A DNA stretch of 64,000 nucleotides from Lachnospiraceae bacterium (GCA_017621815.1 JAGASK010000028.1:28140-92139), one strand, 5' to 3'; shown: positions 43,847-52,278, counted from the first letter of the stretch. Notes: a model not told the origin generated them from the sequence alone. Numbers and translations: made by a program.

Positions 43847-44055
43847 TGGCTAATGTAATAACTATAGTCTGTTTTGTAAGGATGTGGAATTCAAATGGAG
43901 GAATATTAGAACGCAACCATTTGCTTACAGAAAAACAAAGCAGGCAATTATTAGAATGGATTAACATGATAGAATATGAAGTAATATGTTTGTTGGATGG
44001 TGCAGTGGAGGAAGCCTTTGGAAATTATGAAGAATATCTTAACAATAGAAAATAA
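43846..44055 (+). CDS. Hypothetical protein, 69 residues
   Basis: It starts at the TAATG junction with the small ORF and encodes a helical, acidic product (LLTEKQSRQLLEWINMIEYE). It overlaps the next gene by 29 nt in another frame. No family is recognised. The three overlapping frames may be pieces of one older gene broken by frameshifts, or a genuine coupled set. Confidence 0.4.
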   Translation: MANVITIVCFVRMWNSNGGILERNHLLTEKQSRQLLEWINMIEYEVICLLDGAVEEAFGNYEEYLNNRK

Positions 44056-44551
44056 GAAATTCTGGTATTCGTTTTTTAGTGTAAGTTATCCGAATGGTTA
44101 TGATAAAGAGCTTGATATGTCAGTTGTGGATATAACAGGGCAATTAGCTGATTTATCCTGGTGGGATAGTTTTACAGGATATTATGACGGAGTCTTCGAG
44201 GAGAATGACGGTTATCGTGAGGAACCTACTTCAGTTGAAGCAAATATTGAGAGCAGCAGAAAATTATTGGTGGAATTTCATCCTGGAGATATTTTATATT
44301 ATATCAATAACGAACTGCTTGGATGTACGGGACCAAGTTGGAAATTACAAGTGATTCCGTATAAAGAGGTTGAAAGCCTGTGGGAAAGAGAAGACGGAGA
44401 GGTTCTATTTTGGCTGCTATTGCCTCTGACCAGGCTTGATAATGAAGATTTATGGGAAACAACGGAAAAAATCAGTAAAAAGCTATCAATTCTATTTCCA
44501 GAGGATATATGTAAAAATCTTGCCAGGTGTATTATAAATCAGTTGATATGA
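44027..44551 (+). CDS. Hypothetical acidic protein, 174 residues
   Basis: An acidic, Trp-rich soluble protein (WYSFFSVSYPNGYDKELDMS, LADLSWWDSFTGYYDGVFEE, EFHPGDILYYINNELLGCTG). Its composition and isolated position resemble immunity or antitoxin-like proteins, but this is only an impression and no family is recognised. Start 44027 has GAGGAAG about 12 nt upstream; ATG 43997 in the same frame would add ten residues. The 5' end overlaps the 69-residue frame. Confidence 0.55.
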   Translation: MKNILTIENKKFWYSFFSVSYPNGYDKELDMSVVDITGQLADLSWWDSFTGYYDGVFEENDGYREEPTSVEANIESSRKLLVEFHPGDILYYINNELLGCTGPSWKLQVIPYKEVESLWEREDGEVLFWLLLPLTRLDNEDLWETTEKISKKLSILFPEDICKNLARCIINQLI

Positions 44552-44595
44552 GCCCTGAGAATGCTACTCTTAAAAATATTATCCGCACAAAATAG

Positions 44596-44645
44596 TTGAC
44601 TTAATCCACATTTTATTTTATATTAAATGAGGACTTAGTCAACTA
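44596..44645 (+). promoter_or_regulatory. Promoter flanked by inverted-repeat operator
   Basis: TTGACT (44596-44601), 17 nt, TATATT (44619-44624). The inverted repeat AGTTGACTTAATCC (44594-44607) / GGACTTAGTCAACT (44631-44644) spans the promoter with two mismatched positions; the left arm covers the -35 and the right arm lies over the start of transcription. Control by the MarR-type protein encoded downstream is inferred. Confidence 0.65.
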
Positions 44646-44687
44646 ATTTTGACTATAAATATCAGAGGAAATGGAGTAGAAATTAAA

Positions 44688-45614
44688 ATGAAATATGTAG
44701 TAATTGGAGCAGGCGGAACGGGAGGCGGAATAGGAGGCTTTCTGTCAAAGGCAGGAAAAGATGTAACTCTCATTGCAAGAGGTGAACATTTGAGACAAAT
44801 GAAAGAACACGGATTGCAATTTGAAACCCCGAACGGCAATTTTACAGTACCTGTGAAGGCCTGTTCAATGGAAGAATTTTGGGATGTTCCTGATGTTATT
44901 TTTGTTTGTGTAAAAGGATATTCTCTTGATGAGGCAATTCCTTTTATAAAAAGAATTGCGGATATGCATACAGTGGTTATTCCGATTTTGAATATTTTTG
45001 GAACAGGGAAAAGGCTTCAGCAACAGCTTCCGGATATTCCGGTGACTGACGGATGCATTTATATTGCTGCAGAGATAAAGCAACCGGGCACAATTCTTAT
45101 GTCCGGCACAATTTTCCGGGTAGTCTATGGATTGCGGAGAGATACACCGGTTTCTGTATGTGAAGCTGTTATGCCGGTTCTGGAAAATGTTCAAAAGGAT
45201 CTTGAGGATGCAGAAATTACGCCGTTGATTTCAAAGTCCATAGAAAAGGATGCTCTGCAAAAATTCTCTTTTGTTTCGCCAATGGCAGCATTGGGAGCAT
45301 GTTATGATATTAATGCATCGGCCATTCAGACGAAAGGAGAAATGCGGGATACATTTATTGCTATGATTCAGGAGATAAAAGCTCTGTCAGATGCCATGGG
45401 CTTTGAACTTCCGGATAATATTACAGAAATCAATCTAAAAATCATGGATGAATTAGTTTCTACGGCCACGGCCTCTATGCATCGTGATATTCGAGCGGGC
45501 AGACAATCGGAAATAGATGGTTTGGTCTATCAGGTTGTTCGGCTTGGGGAGCAATATCATGTTCCTATGCACACTTATGAAAGAATTGCGGAACAACTGA
45601 GAAAAGTAGTATGA
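44688..45614 (+). CDS. Ketopantoate reductase-like oxidoreductase (PanE/ApbA family)
   Basis: A 308-residue 6-phosphogluconate-dehydrogenase-fold protein. The N-terminal NAD(P) motif is YVVIGAGGTGGGIGGFLSKA, with Rossmann elements VTLIARG and FVCVKGYSLDEAIPFI; the C-terminal helical domain includes KFSFVSPMAALGACYD and SMHRDIRAGRQSEIDGLVY, the usual PanE ending. PanE reduces 2-dehydropantoate for CoA synthesis, but many family members act on other substrates, and with a MarR-GNAT gene downstream the role here is open. Start 44688 follows GGAAATGGAG; an upstream TTG would overlap the operator. Confidence 0.85.
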   Translation: MKYVVIGAGGTGGGIGGFLSKAGKDVTLIARGEHLRQMKEHGLQFETPNGNFTVPVKACSMEEFWDVPDVIFVCVKGYSLDEAIPFIKRIADMHTVVIPILNIFGTGKRLQQQLPDIPVTDGCIYIAAEIKQPGTILMSGTIFRVVYGLRRDTPVSVCEAVMPVLENVQKDLEDAEITPLISKSIEKDALQKFSFVSPMAALGACYDINASAIQTKGEMRDTFIAMIQEIKALSDAMGFELPDNITEINLKIMDELVSTATASMHRDIRAGRQSEIDGLVYQVVRLGEQYHVPMHTYERIAEQLRKVV

Positions 45615-45648
45615 GTTGTTTGGGTTTAAAAGAATTGAGGTGGCAGTT

Positions 45649-46560
45649 TTGTTTTCAGCTGATAATATAGCAGATATTCAGGGATTTAATAAAGTATATC
45701 TGAATCTCTGTAAACAGATTAATGATGGCATTCTCGAAGCGGGGTATTCTCTTACAGAAAAAGATGTCTTGCTGGAAATCAGCAAGACAGAGCGATGTAC
45801 TGCTAATATACTTATTCAGCAGCTGCACATTGACCGCAGTTATATGAGCCGTATGATTGCAAAATTTGAGAATAAAGGATTAATTGAAAAAAGTTCGTCT
45901 CAAACGGACAGCCGTGTTAAGTATATCCGCATGACCGAGAAGGGCAGACAGGAGTTTAACCGTCTGAGCGATATCCAAAGTTTACAAATAAGAAATATTT
46001 TTGAAAAACTGGATGAGCAGGATAGGGAAAGTGTCTTATCTGCAATGATTATGATTCGTAATAAATTGTCTGATGCCAATGATGTGCTGACCATCCGGCC
46101 GTTTAGACAAAGTGATATAGAATATGTGATTTCCAGGCATAAGACGCTTTATTATGCAGAACGTCATTTGTCCGATGAATTTTTTTCTTATGTGGACAGA
46201 ATTGTATATCATTTTGTTGCTAATTTCAATCAGGATACAGATTGCCTTAATATACTGGAATGTAACGGTGTGCCTGCCGGAAGCATTGCTATTGCACGAG
46301 TGGATTCTTCAACTGCCCAGCTTCGTTTTTTTATGTTGGAACCAGAAATGCGGCGGCGTGGATATGGCAATCATCTTATAGAGCTTGCACTTGATTTTTG
46401 CAGAGAAAAAAGTTACCGGAAGGTTTTCCTTCTTACCATAACAGCCCAGGTAGTTGCCCGCCATGTATATGAAACCCATGGTTTTTACAAGGTATCAAGC
46501 CAGGATAAGCCGGAATGGGGAGAAGGAGTGGTGGAAGAAAGATGGGAAAAGGAAATATGA
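45649..46560 (+). CDS. MarR-type regulator fused to GNAT acetyltransferase
   Basis: A 303-residue fusion. Residues ~1-140 are a MarR winged helix (LTEKDVLLEISKTERCTANI, IDRSYMSRMIAKFENKGLIE, DSRVKYIRMTEKGRQEFNRL). Residues ~145-300 are a GNAT domain (LTIRPFRQSDIEYVISRH, acetyl-CoA motif LEPEMRRRGYGNHLIELAL). Such two-domain proteins may acetylate a small molecule and respond to it. The start is uncertain: TTG 45649 has GAGGTGG 5-9 nt upstream and is preferred; TTG 45616 would add 11 residues. It is 34 nt from the reductase stop and overlaps the next gene by ATGA. It probably binds the inverted repeat at 44594-44644. Confidence 0.85.
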   Translation: MFSADNIADIQGFNKVYLNLCKQINDGILEAGYSLTEKDVLLEISKTERCTANILIQQLHIDRSYMSRMIAKFENKGLIEKSSSQTDSRVKYIRMTEKGRQEFNRLSDIQSLQIRNIFEKLDEQDRESVLSAMIMIRNKLSDANDVLTIRPFRQSDIEYVISRHKTLYYAERHLSDEFFSYVDRIVYHFVANFNQDTDCLNILECNGVPAGSIAIARVDSSTAQLRFFMLEPEMRRRGYGNHLIELALDFCREKSYRKVFLLTITAQVVARHVYETHGFYKVSSQDKPEWGEGVVEERWEKEI

Positions 46561-47534
46561 AACATAAAGGAACACAAATAATAGAAACAAAGAGACTTAA
46601 ACTAAGACCCTTCAGCCCTGAGGATTCAGAGGCCATGTTCCGTAACTGGGCTTCTGATTCAGAAGTAACCAAATTCCTGACATGGCCAGTACATAGCAGT
46701 ATTGACATTTCAAAACAGGTAGTTGAAAGCTGGTGCGCACGTAATAATGAACCGGAAAATTATCAATGGGCAATAGAACTGAAAAGTATAGGTGAACCTG
46801 TGGGAAGTATTGCAGCTGTGAGAATAGATAATGACACAAAATCAGCTACAATCGGATATTGTATCGGCAAAAGCTGGTGGGGACAGGAAATTGTACCGGA
46901 AGCCCTGAAAGCGTTAATAAGTTTTTTCTTCGATGAGGTTGGCTTGAATTGTGTCAATGCCTGTCATGATGCCAATAATCCCAGGTCCGGCAGAGTCATG
47001 CAAAAATGCGGAATGAAACAGGAAGGTATCTGGCGCATGGGCGGAAAGAATAATCAGGGTATTTGCGATGAAGTCTGGTATTCTATTTTAAAAGAAGAAT
47101 ATGATAATCGTAAGAATACAGTTGGTTATGATATCTGGAACGAACTTTATGAAAGAGCATTTTCTGTACAAAACGGCAGAATAATTTCGCCTTTTATTGA
47201 GGCCGGAGGCGTTGCAGCAGCGATTCTGACAAAAGCAGGGAATATTTACGTCGGAGTCTGCATTGATACGGCATCGACTCTTGGTATGTGTGCAGAGCGG
47301 AATGCAATAGCAAATATGCTTACAAACGGTGAAAGTAAAATAAATAAGGTGGTTGCTGTTATGCCTGACGGAAAAGTCGGTTCGCCATGCGGTGCCTGCC
47401 GTGAGTATATGATGCAGCTTGATAAGGACAGCGGTAATATTGAAATTCTCCTGGATTTGGATACTAAAAAAACGGTACGCTTAAAAGAACTGATACCTGA
47501 CTGGTGGGGATATGAGCGTTTTAAAAATTTTTGA
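46557..47534 (+). CDS. GNAT acetyltransferase fused to cytidine deaminase domain
   Basis: A 325-residue fusion. Residues ~1-185 are a GNAT acetyltransferase of the RimJ/RimL type (ETKRLKLRPFSPEDSEAMFR, ATIGYCIGKSWWGQEIVPEA, NVCHDANN-like NACHDANNPRSGRVMQKCGM). Residues ~195-325 are a cytidine-deaminase-fold domain with zinc ligands in GMCAERNAI and SPCGACREYMMQL, and Glu in CAE as proton shuttle. The reading frame is continuous through the linker. This combination resembles blasticidin-S-type deaminases joined to acetyltransferases, suggesting nucleoside-antibiotic detoxification, but that is inference. The ATGA overlap with the MarR-GNAT gene shows coupling. Confidence 0.85.
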   Translation: MKHKGTQIIETKRLKLRPFSPEDSEAMFRNWASDSEVTKFLTWPVHSSIDISKQVVESWCARNNEPENYQWAIELKSIGEPVGSIAAVRIDNDTKSATIGYCIGKSWWGQEIVPEALKALISFFFDEVGLNCVNACHDANNPRSGRVMQKCGMKQEGIWRMGGKNNQGICDEVWYSILKEEYDNRKNTVGYDIWNELYERAFSVQNGRIISPFIEAGGVAAAILTKAGNIYVGVCIDTASTLGMCAERNAIANMLTNGESKINKVVAVMPDGKVGSPCGACREYMMQLDKDSGNIEILLDLDTKKTVRLKELIPDWWGYERFKNF

Positions 47535-47574
47535 TAAATGGAGAGCCAGAGATAAAAGAAATACGGCTGCATAA

Positions 47575-48825
47575 TCACAGAATAACAGGGAATTGCTTAT
47601 ATTCGTTAAGCGGTCCCTTTTTATATTTATTGTAATAAACAGCTTCATAAATATCACCGGCTAAAATATCCTGTTTCAGCATGGAAAGGGCGTGGTTATC
47701 CATAAGAGAAGGCGCATCTGCCAGTTTGCTGATAAGGGGAATGGAACTGTTCTTCTTAACAGCGGAAAGAAGCGCAGCAGAATCCTTCTTAAAGCCAAGC
47801 AGTCTTGCGTAAGGTACAGACAGTTTCCTTTCCGGTAAAGGCTGGCGGTAGCTGCTTTTGTCAGTAATGCCAAGGAGAATGTGAATCAGGACACGGCTTA
47901 TTCTTGTATAGGTGATATCTTTTGATTTAAGCAGTGAGCAAAAATCCGTAAAACTTGTGAAAGCAGGCAGATTTTTGATAATTTTGTCAGAAAGGCCGCA
48001 GCTGCAGTCCAGATATTTTGAAAATCCCTGTTCCTGTTCCGTAAGAAGCTTATAATGAAGCAGCGAAGAAAAATCATCACAGGTAAGAAAACAGGTTGGA
48101 AAGTTTCCTGTTACAGGTGCATTGCCATGTTCGATGGCGTTTCTGATGGCAGAAGCGGAACTGAAAACAGAAGTATCCATATTCATTTCGGTTTCGTGGT
48201 AGGAGTCGCCCTGCCTTTTTATGGTAACCGGAGTGATATTGCTGCTTGAAACGAGCAATGCTTTGCAGTATTCCAATGCAAGAATGTTATTCGGAGAAGC
48301 AAAAAGTGCATTGACAGTTTCTTCGGACAGAAGGGCAGTGTCTGCACAGTCATTGCTTAAGCCTGCAGCGGGAACTGATTTTATAACAGCCTTATTTCTG
48401 GCTGCAGGAAAAGACAGTCCCTGTTTTAAGAAGGACTGAAGGGCACAGTTATATTCGGGGGTTTCAAAGGAAAGTAATTTTGCGCAGTTATTTATTAACG
48501 CAATATCCCCGCACTCACTTCCGAAGGAAAGAAAATCAATCATACCAAGTTGATTAAGAAGGGTGATGCCTCCGCCTGCAAAGAATTCCGCACTGGAAAC
48601 AGCATATAAAGAGGGCAGCTCAATTACTGCATCCGCACCGCCGCAAAGAGCCATTCGTGTACGAATGTATTTATTAAAAATGGCTGGAGCACCACGCTGT
48701 ACAAAATTTCCGCTCATGATAACCAAAACAAAATCAGCGCCGGTCAGACGGCGGGTTTCTTCTATCTGGTATTTATGACCATTGTGAAAAGGATTATATT
48801 CGGCGATAATAGCAGCTGTTTTCAT
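47575..48825 (-). CDS. tmcAL: tRNA(Met) cytidine acetate ligase TmcAL (YlbM family)
   Basis: A 416-residue nucleotidyltransferase-fold protein. The opening KTAAIIAEYNPFHNGHKYQI contains the HxGH ATP-binding motif, followed by VIMSGNFVQRGAPAIFNKY. TmcAL uses acetate and ATP to form N4-acetylcytidine at the wobble position of elongator tRNA(Met). Start 48825 has AAAGGA upstream and fits the family N terminus; an upstream in-frame ATG at 48927 would add 34 unlikely residues. It is adjacent to and divergent from pta-ackA, an arrangement seen in many Firmicutes. It is cytoplasmic. Confidence 0.92.
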   Translation of the reverse strand: MKTAAIIAEYNPFHNGHKYQIEETRRLTGADFVLVIMSGNFVQRGAPAIFNKYIRTRMALCGGADAVIELPSLYAVSSAEFFAGGGITLLNQLGMIDFLSFGSECGDIALINNCAKLLSFETPEYNCALQSFLKQGLSFPAARNKAVIKSVPAAGLSNDCADTALLSEETVNALFASPNNILALEYCKALLVSSSNITPVTIKRQGDSYHETEMNMDTSVFSSASAIRNAIEHGNAPVTGNFPTCFLTCDDFSSLLHYKLLTEQEQGFSKYLDCSCGLSDKIIKNLPAFTSFTDFCSLLKSKDITYTRISRVLIHILLGITDKSSYRQPLPERKLSVPYARLLGFKKDSAALLSAVKKNSSIPLISKLADAPSLMDNHALSMLKQDILAGDIYEAVYYNKYKKGPLNEYKQFPVIL

Positions 48826-48948
48826 GTTATGTGTATCCTTTCGTTTCTGCACTGACAGTAAAGTTAATGTAACATAAAATAAGTGTGTAATCAAATAGGT
48901 CTTGTGTTTTTGTACCGAAATTTGCACAATTTTTTTACTGATTTATAC

Positions 48949-49002
48949 TTGTGGGAAATCGTGGTATGAGATATAATTTTTATGTACATGTAAGCGTTTA
49001 CA
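48949..49002 (+). promoter_or_regulatory. pta promoter with cre-like site just downstream
   Basis: TTGTGG (48949-48954), 17 nt, TATAAT (48972-48977). TGTAAGCGTTTACA (48989-49002) fits the CcpA consensus at all fixed positions, but lies downstream of the -10, a position suited to repression rather than the activation known for Bacillus pta and ackA. Confidence 0.7.
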
Positions 49003-49035
49003 TAGCCGCATGAATAGTCGAAAGGAGAAGGTACT

Positions 49036-50037
49036 ATGTCGTACATTGATGTTATTAAGGATAAGGCAAGAATGGATAAAAAGACAATTGTTCTGCCTGA
49101 AACAACAGACAAAAGAACACTGATTGCTGCTGCACATGTTATTGAGGAAGGGATTGCTGACATTATCATGATTGGTAACAGAGAAAAAATCATGGATGGT
49201 GCCACATGGCTTGAAATTGATTTGGATGGGGTTAAAATCGTAGATCCTGAAAACTGTGACAAACTTGATGAATATGTTGATTTGTTATACGAAACGAGAA
49301 AAGCAAAGGGAATGACACCTGAGAAAGCAAGAGATATTCTTTTGCATGATTATCTTACCTTTGGTGTTATTATGGTAAAGGCAAATGATGCAGACGGAAT
49401 GGTTGCAGGTGCCTGTCATGCGACTGCAGATACTTTACGTCCGGCTCTTCAGATTTTAAAGACAGCTCCCGGCGTAAAGCTGGTATCAGGCTTTTTCCTG
49501 ATGTGTGTGCCTGATTGTGAATTTGGTGATAACGGAACATTTCTGTTTGCAGACTGCGGTTTGAATCAGGATCCTACAGCAGAAGAGCTGGCTGCAATAG
49601 CAGACTCATCTGCAAAGAGCTTTAAGAGTCTTGTGGGTACGAAACCTATTATTGCGATGTTATCCCATTCTACAAAAGGAAGCGCTAAACATGCATTGGT
49701 AGATAAAGTAGTGGAAGCCACTAAGATTGCGCATGAGCAGTATCCCGGTCTTTGTCTTGACGGTGAACTGCAGCTGGATGCGGCATTAGTTCCTTCTGTT
49801 GCAAAATCAAAGGCTCCCGGAAGTGAAGTTGCCGGCAAAGCCAATGTTTTGATTTTCCCTAATCTGGATGCTGGAAATATCGGATATAAGCTGGTACAGA
49901 GACTTGCAAAGGCAGAGGCTTACGGTCCCATGCTTCAGGGTATTGCAAAGCCTGTTAATGACTTGTCAAGAGGATGTTCCTGGCAGGATATAGTAGGCGT
50001 TGTTGCGCTGACAGCTGTTCAGGCACAGCTTGCATAA
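49036..50037 (+). CDS. pta: Phosphate acetyltransferase Pta
   Basis: A 333-residue enzyme of the short Pta type. It interconverts acetyl-CoA plus phosphate with acetyl phosphate plus CoA. Family motifs include KTIVLPETTDKRTLIAAAHV, MVKANDADGMVAGACHATAD, GFFLMCVPDCEFGDNGTFLF, ADCGLNQDPTAEELA, MLSHSTKGSAKH, and the C-terminal LIFPNLDAGNIGYKLVQRLA. AAGGAGAAGG precedes the ATG. ackA follows 64 nt later on the same strand, giving the standard acetate-forming, ATP-yielding pair. Confidence 0.97.
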   Translation: MSYIDVIKDKARMDKKTIVLPETTDKRTLIAAAHVIEEGIADIIMIGNREKIMDGATWLEIDLDGVKIVDPENCDKLDEYVDLLYETRKAKGMTPEKARDILLHDYLTFGVIMVKANDADGMVAGACHATADTLRPALQILKTAPGVKLVSGFFLMCVPDCEFGDNGTFLFADCGLNQDPTAEELAAIADSSAKSFKSLVGTKPIIAMLSHSTKGSAKHALVDKVVEATKIAHEQYPGLCLDGELQLDAALVPSVAKSKAPGSEVAGKANVLIFPNLDAGNIGYKLVQRLAKAEAYGPMLQGIAKPVNDLSRGCSWQDIVGVVALTAVQAQLA

Positions 50038-50101
50038 TACAGGAAACAGCAGCAGTATATGAAATATAAGACTGCATTACCACATAAAAGGAGATACGGA
50101 A

Positions 50102-51298
50102 ATGAATATTTTAGTTATTAACTGCGGCAGTTCATCTCTGAAATTCCAGTTGATTGACGCGCAGACAGAAAAGCTTATAGCTAAGGGACTTTGTGAAAGA
50201 ATCGGTATTGAAGGAAGCCAGATTACTTATTCACCCACAGGCGGAGAAAAAGTAGAGACAGTGATTCCCATGAAGGATCATACAGACGCCATCCGCCTTG
50301 TTTTGAATGCGTTAACGGATGAAAAGACAGGTGTTGTAAAGAGTCTTGATGAAATCGGGGCAGTGGGACATCGTATTGTTCACGGAGGAGAAAATTTTGC
50401 CTCTTCAACGATTATTACTGATGAAGTAATTAAGGCAATTGAAGAATGCAATGATTTAGCGCCTTTACATAATCCTGCAAACTTAATCGGTATTGCAGCC
50501 TGCAAGGAATTAATGCCTTCGACACCAATGGTAGCCGTTTTTGATACGGCATTCCACCAGACTATGCCTGAGGAAGCATATCTGTATGGCATTCCTTATG
50601 AATATTATGAAAAATATAAAGTAAGAAGATATGGTTTCCACGGAACCAGCCATTCTTATGTTTCCCACCAGGCAGCCAAGCTTCTTAATAAGAATTATGA
50701 AGATTTGAAACTGATTGTCTGCCACCTTGGAAACGGAGCCAGCGTTTCAGCTGTCAGGAACGGTAAATGTGTGGACACATCCATGGGACTTACTCCTCTT
50801 GAAGGTCTGATTATGGGAACACGTTCCGGGGACCTTGATCCTGCTATTATTGAATTCCTTTGTAATAAAGAGGGAAAGAATGTAAGTGAAATTTTAAGTG
50901 AATTAAATAAGAAATCAGGCGTACTTGGCCTTTCAGGCGGATTTTCTTCTGACTTCAGGGATTTGGAAGCAGAATTCCATAAAGACTCCGACTTTGCAGT
51001 AAGAACTTTAAATGCTTTTGCTTACAGGGTTGCAAAATATATCGGTTCCTATACGGCAGCAATGAACGGAGTGGATGCTGTCTGCTTTACTGCAGGACTT
51101 GGAGAAAACAGCGGATTTATCCGTGAGAAAATCTGTGCTTATCTCGGATATCTCGGAATCACCCTGGACGCGGAAGCAAACGGTAAGCGCGGTATGGATA
51201 TTGATATTACTACACCCGACAGCAAAACAAGAGTACTTGTAATTCCTACTAATGAAGAACTTGCTATTGCAAGAGAAACTTATGCATTGGTAAAATAA
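50102..51298 (+). CDS. ackA: Acetate kinase AckA
   Basis: A 398-residue acetate kinase at full family length. It transfers phosphate from acetyl phosphate to ADP, the last step of fermentative acetate formation. Motifs are NILVINCGSSSLKFQLIDA at the N terminus, GHRIVHGGENF, YGFHGTSHSYVS, VCHLGNGASVSA, and the C-terminal VCFTAGLGENSGFIRE and PTNEELAIARE. AAAGGAGATACGG precedes the ATG. It shares the pta transcript. No clear terminator follows; the next promoter begins 20 nt after its stop. Confidence 0.97.
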   Translation: MNILVINCGSSSLKFQLIDAQTEKLIAKGLCERIGIEGSQITYSPTGGEKVETVIPMKDHTDAIRLVLNALTDEKTGVVKSLDEIGAVGHRIVHGGENFASSTIITDEVIKAIEECNDLAPLHNPANLIGIAACKELMPSTPMVAVFDTAFHQTMPEEAYLYGIPYEYYEKYKVRRYGFHGTSHSYVSHQAAKLLNKNYEDLKLIVCHLGNGASVSAVRNGKCVDTSMGLTPLEGLIMGTRSGDLDPAIIEFLCNKEGKNVSEILSELNKKSGVLGLSGGFSSDFRDLEAEFHKDSDFAVRTLNAFAYRVAKYIGSYTAAMNGVDAVCFTAGLGENSGFIREKICAYLGYLGITLDAEANGKRGMDIDITTPDSKTRVLVIPTNEELAIARETYALVK

Positions 51299-51317
51299 AA
51301 TATTTTTATAAGAGGTA

Positions 51318-51346
51318 TTGACAAACTATTATTCCATAGCTATAAT
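51318..51346 (+). promoter_or_regulatory. Consensus sigma-A promoter for yceD-rpmF
   Basis: TTGACA (51318-51323), exactly 17 nt, TATAAT (51341-51346): a perfect consensus promoter. A TTG codon at 51350 cannot start the gene because it sits beside the -10; translation starts at 51392. Confidence 0.9.
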
Positions 51347-51391
51347 GGTTTGAGTGTGCAGGGGTATTTCTGTGCACATTGGGAGTTTGTT

Positions 51392-51940
51392 ATGTTAATT
51401 AATCTGACTGATGTATTTTCATCTGAAGGAAAAGTAAAGAAAATAAATATTCCTTATGATCAGGATAGTTTTGCTTATAACAGTAATGTATATCCTGTGA
51501 GTAATAAGTCGGAGATTTCTGTTACTTTGACAAACATCGGAACGGGCAATGTGCTGGTGGAAGGAAATTTTGAAATTACACTTACTATTCCCTGCGACAG
51601 ATGTTTACAGAGTGTGAATGTTCCTCTTTCTGTGGCATTTACACATCAGGTGTTATCTCCTGAAAAAGAGAATGCCGCATCAGAAAAAACATCAAATGCC
51701 GAAACATTTGATGAAGAACAATGTTTTATATCCGGTTACGAACTGGATACAGACGCTCTCATAAACAATGAAATCTTAATTAATATGCCTGTTAAGGTTT
51801 TGTGCAGTGAGGATTGCAAAGGTATTTGTCCTGTCTGCGGTAAAAACTTAAATCAAGGGGATTGTGGCTGCGATACTTTCGTGCCGGACCCGAGAATGGC
51901 AGCAATTAAAGATATCTTTAACGCAAATAAGGAGGTGTAA
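51392..51940 (+). CDS. yceD: DUF177 / YceD family protein
   Basis: A 182-residue DUF177 protein. The N terminus MLINLTDVFSSEGKVKKINI, the central PCDRCLQSVNVPLSVAF and the C-terminal Cys cluster (CSEDCKGICPVCGKNLNQGD) are typical. It is the usual partner of rpmF; YceD is linked to 23S rRNA accumulation or ribosome assembly in other bacteria. GGGAG lies 7 nt before the ATG. The rpmF ribosome binding site (AAGGAGGTG) is inside its last codons, and only 2 nt separate the two genes. Confidence 0.92.
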   Translation: MLINLTDVFSSEGKVKKINIPYDQDSFAYNSNVYPVSNKSEISVTLTNIGTGNVLVEGNFEITLTIPCDRCLQSVNVPLSVAFTHQVLSPEKENAASEKTSNAETFDEEQCFISGYELDTDALINNEILINMPVKVLCSEDCKGICPVCGKNLNQGDCGCDTFVPDPRMAAIKDIFNANKEV

Positions 51941-51942
51941 CG

Positions 51943-52122
51943 ATGTCTATTTGTCCTAAGAATAAATCTTCCAAAGCCAGAAGAGATAAGAGAAGAGCAA
52001 ACTGGAAAATGAGTGCTCCTACATTAGTAAAGTGCAGCAAATGCGGCGCCCTGATGATGCCTCACAGAGTATGCAAGGCATGTGGTTCTTACAATAAGAA
52101 AGAAATCATCAGTGTTGACTAA
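51943..52122 (+). CDS. rpmF: 50S ribosomal protein L32
   Basis: A 59-residue protein, normal L32 length. It opens MSICPKNKSSKARRDKRRAN and carries the zinc-ribbon cysteines CSKCGALMMPHRVCKACG (CxxC and CxxC). It is a structural protein of the large ribosomal subunit. AAGGAGGTG lies 6 nt before the ATG. A strong terminator follows at 52139. Confidence 0.97.
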   Translation: MSICPKNKSSKARRDKRRANWKMSAPTLVKCSKCGALMMPHRVCKACGSYNKKEIISVD

Positions 52123-52138
52123 TTTATGTGATTTTAGT

Positions 52139-52174
52139 ATCAAGGGTTTCAGTTTTGAAACCCTTGATTTTTTT
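52139..52174 (+). terminator. Intrinsic terminator after rpmF
   Basis: ATCAAGGGTTTC (52139-52150) and GAAACCCTTGAT (52157-52168) form a perfect 12-bp stem with a 6-nt loop, followed by six more T (52169-52174). Confidence 0.92.
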
Positions 52175-52180
52175 AGTATG

Positions 52181-52220
52181 ACAATAGAAAGTTCGCAAAG
52201 GATGCCTTCTATTATATATG
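52181..52220 (+). repeat. Dispersed palindromic element, copy B
   Basis: ACAATAGAAAGTTCGCAAAG (52181-52200) is nearly identical to copy A; the right side reads TTCTATTATATATGAT and has lost the perfect tail. It lies between the rpmF terminator and the sigma-factor operon, and may overlap that operon's promoter. Confidence 0.7.
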
Positions 52221-52278
52221 ATAAAATGGAGTGGAATACACAGCATATGAAATTATTGGATATTGAGAGAGGGTAATT

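Noticed and set aside
48826-48927. TmcAL extension by 34 residues
   Set aside because: The extension does not fit the family N terminus; ATG at 48825 has AAAGGA and begins the conserved motif.
51350-51391. YceD start at TTG 51350
   Set aside because: It lies 4 nt after the -10 box, so it would be upstream of or at the start of transcription.
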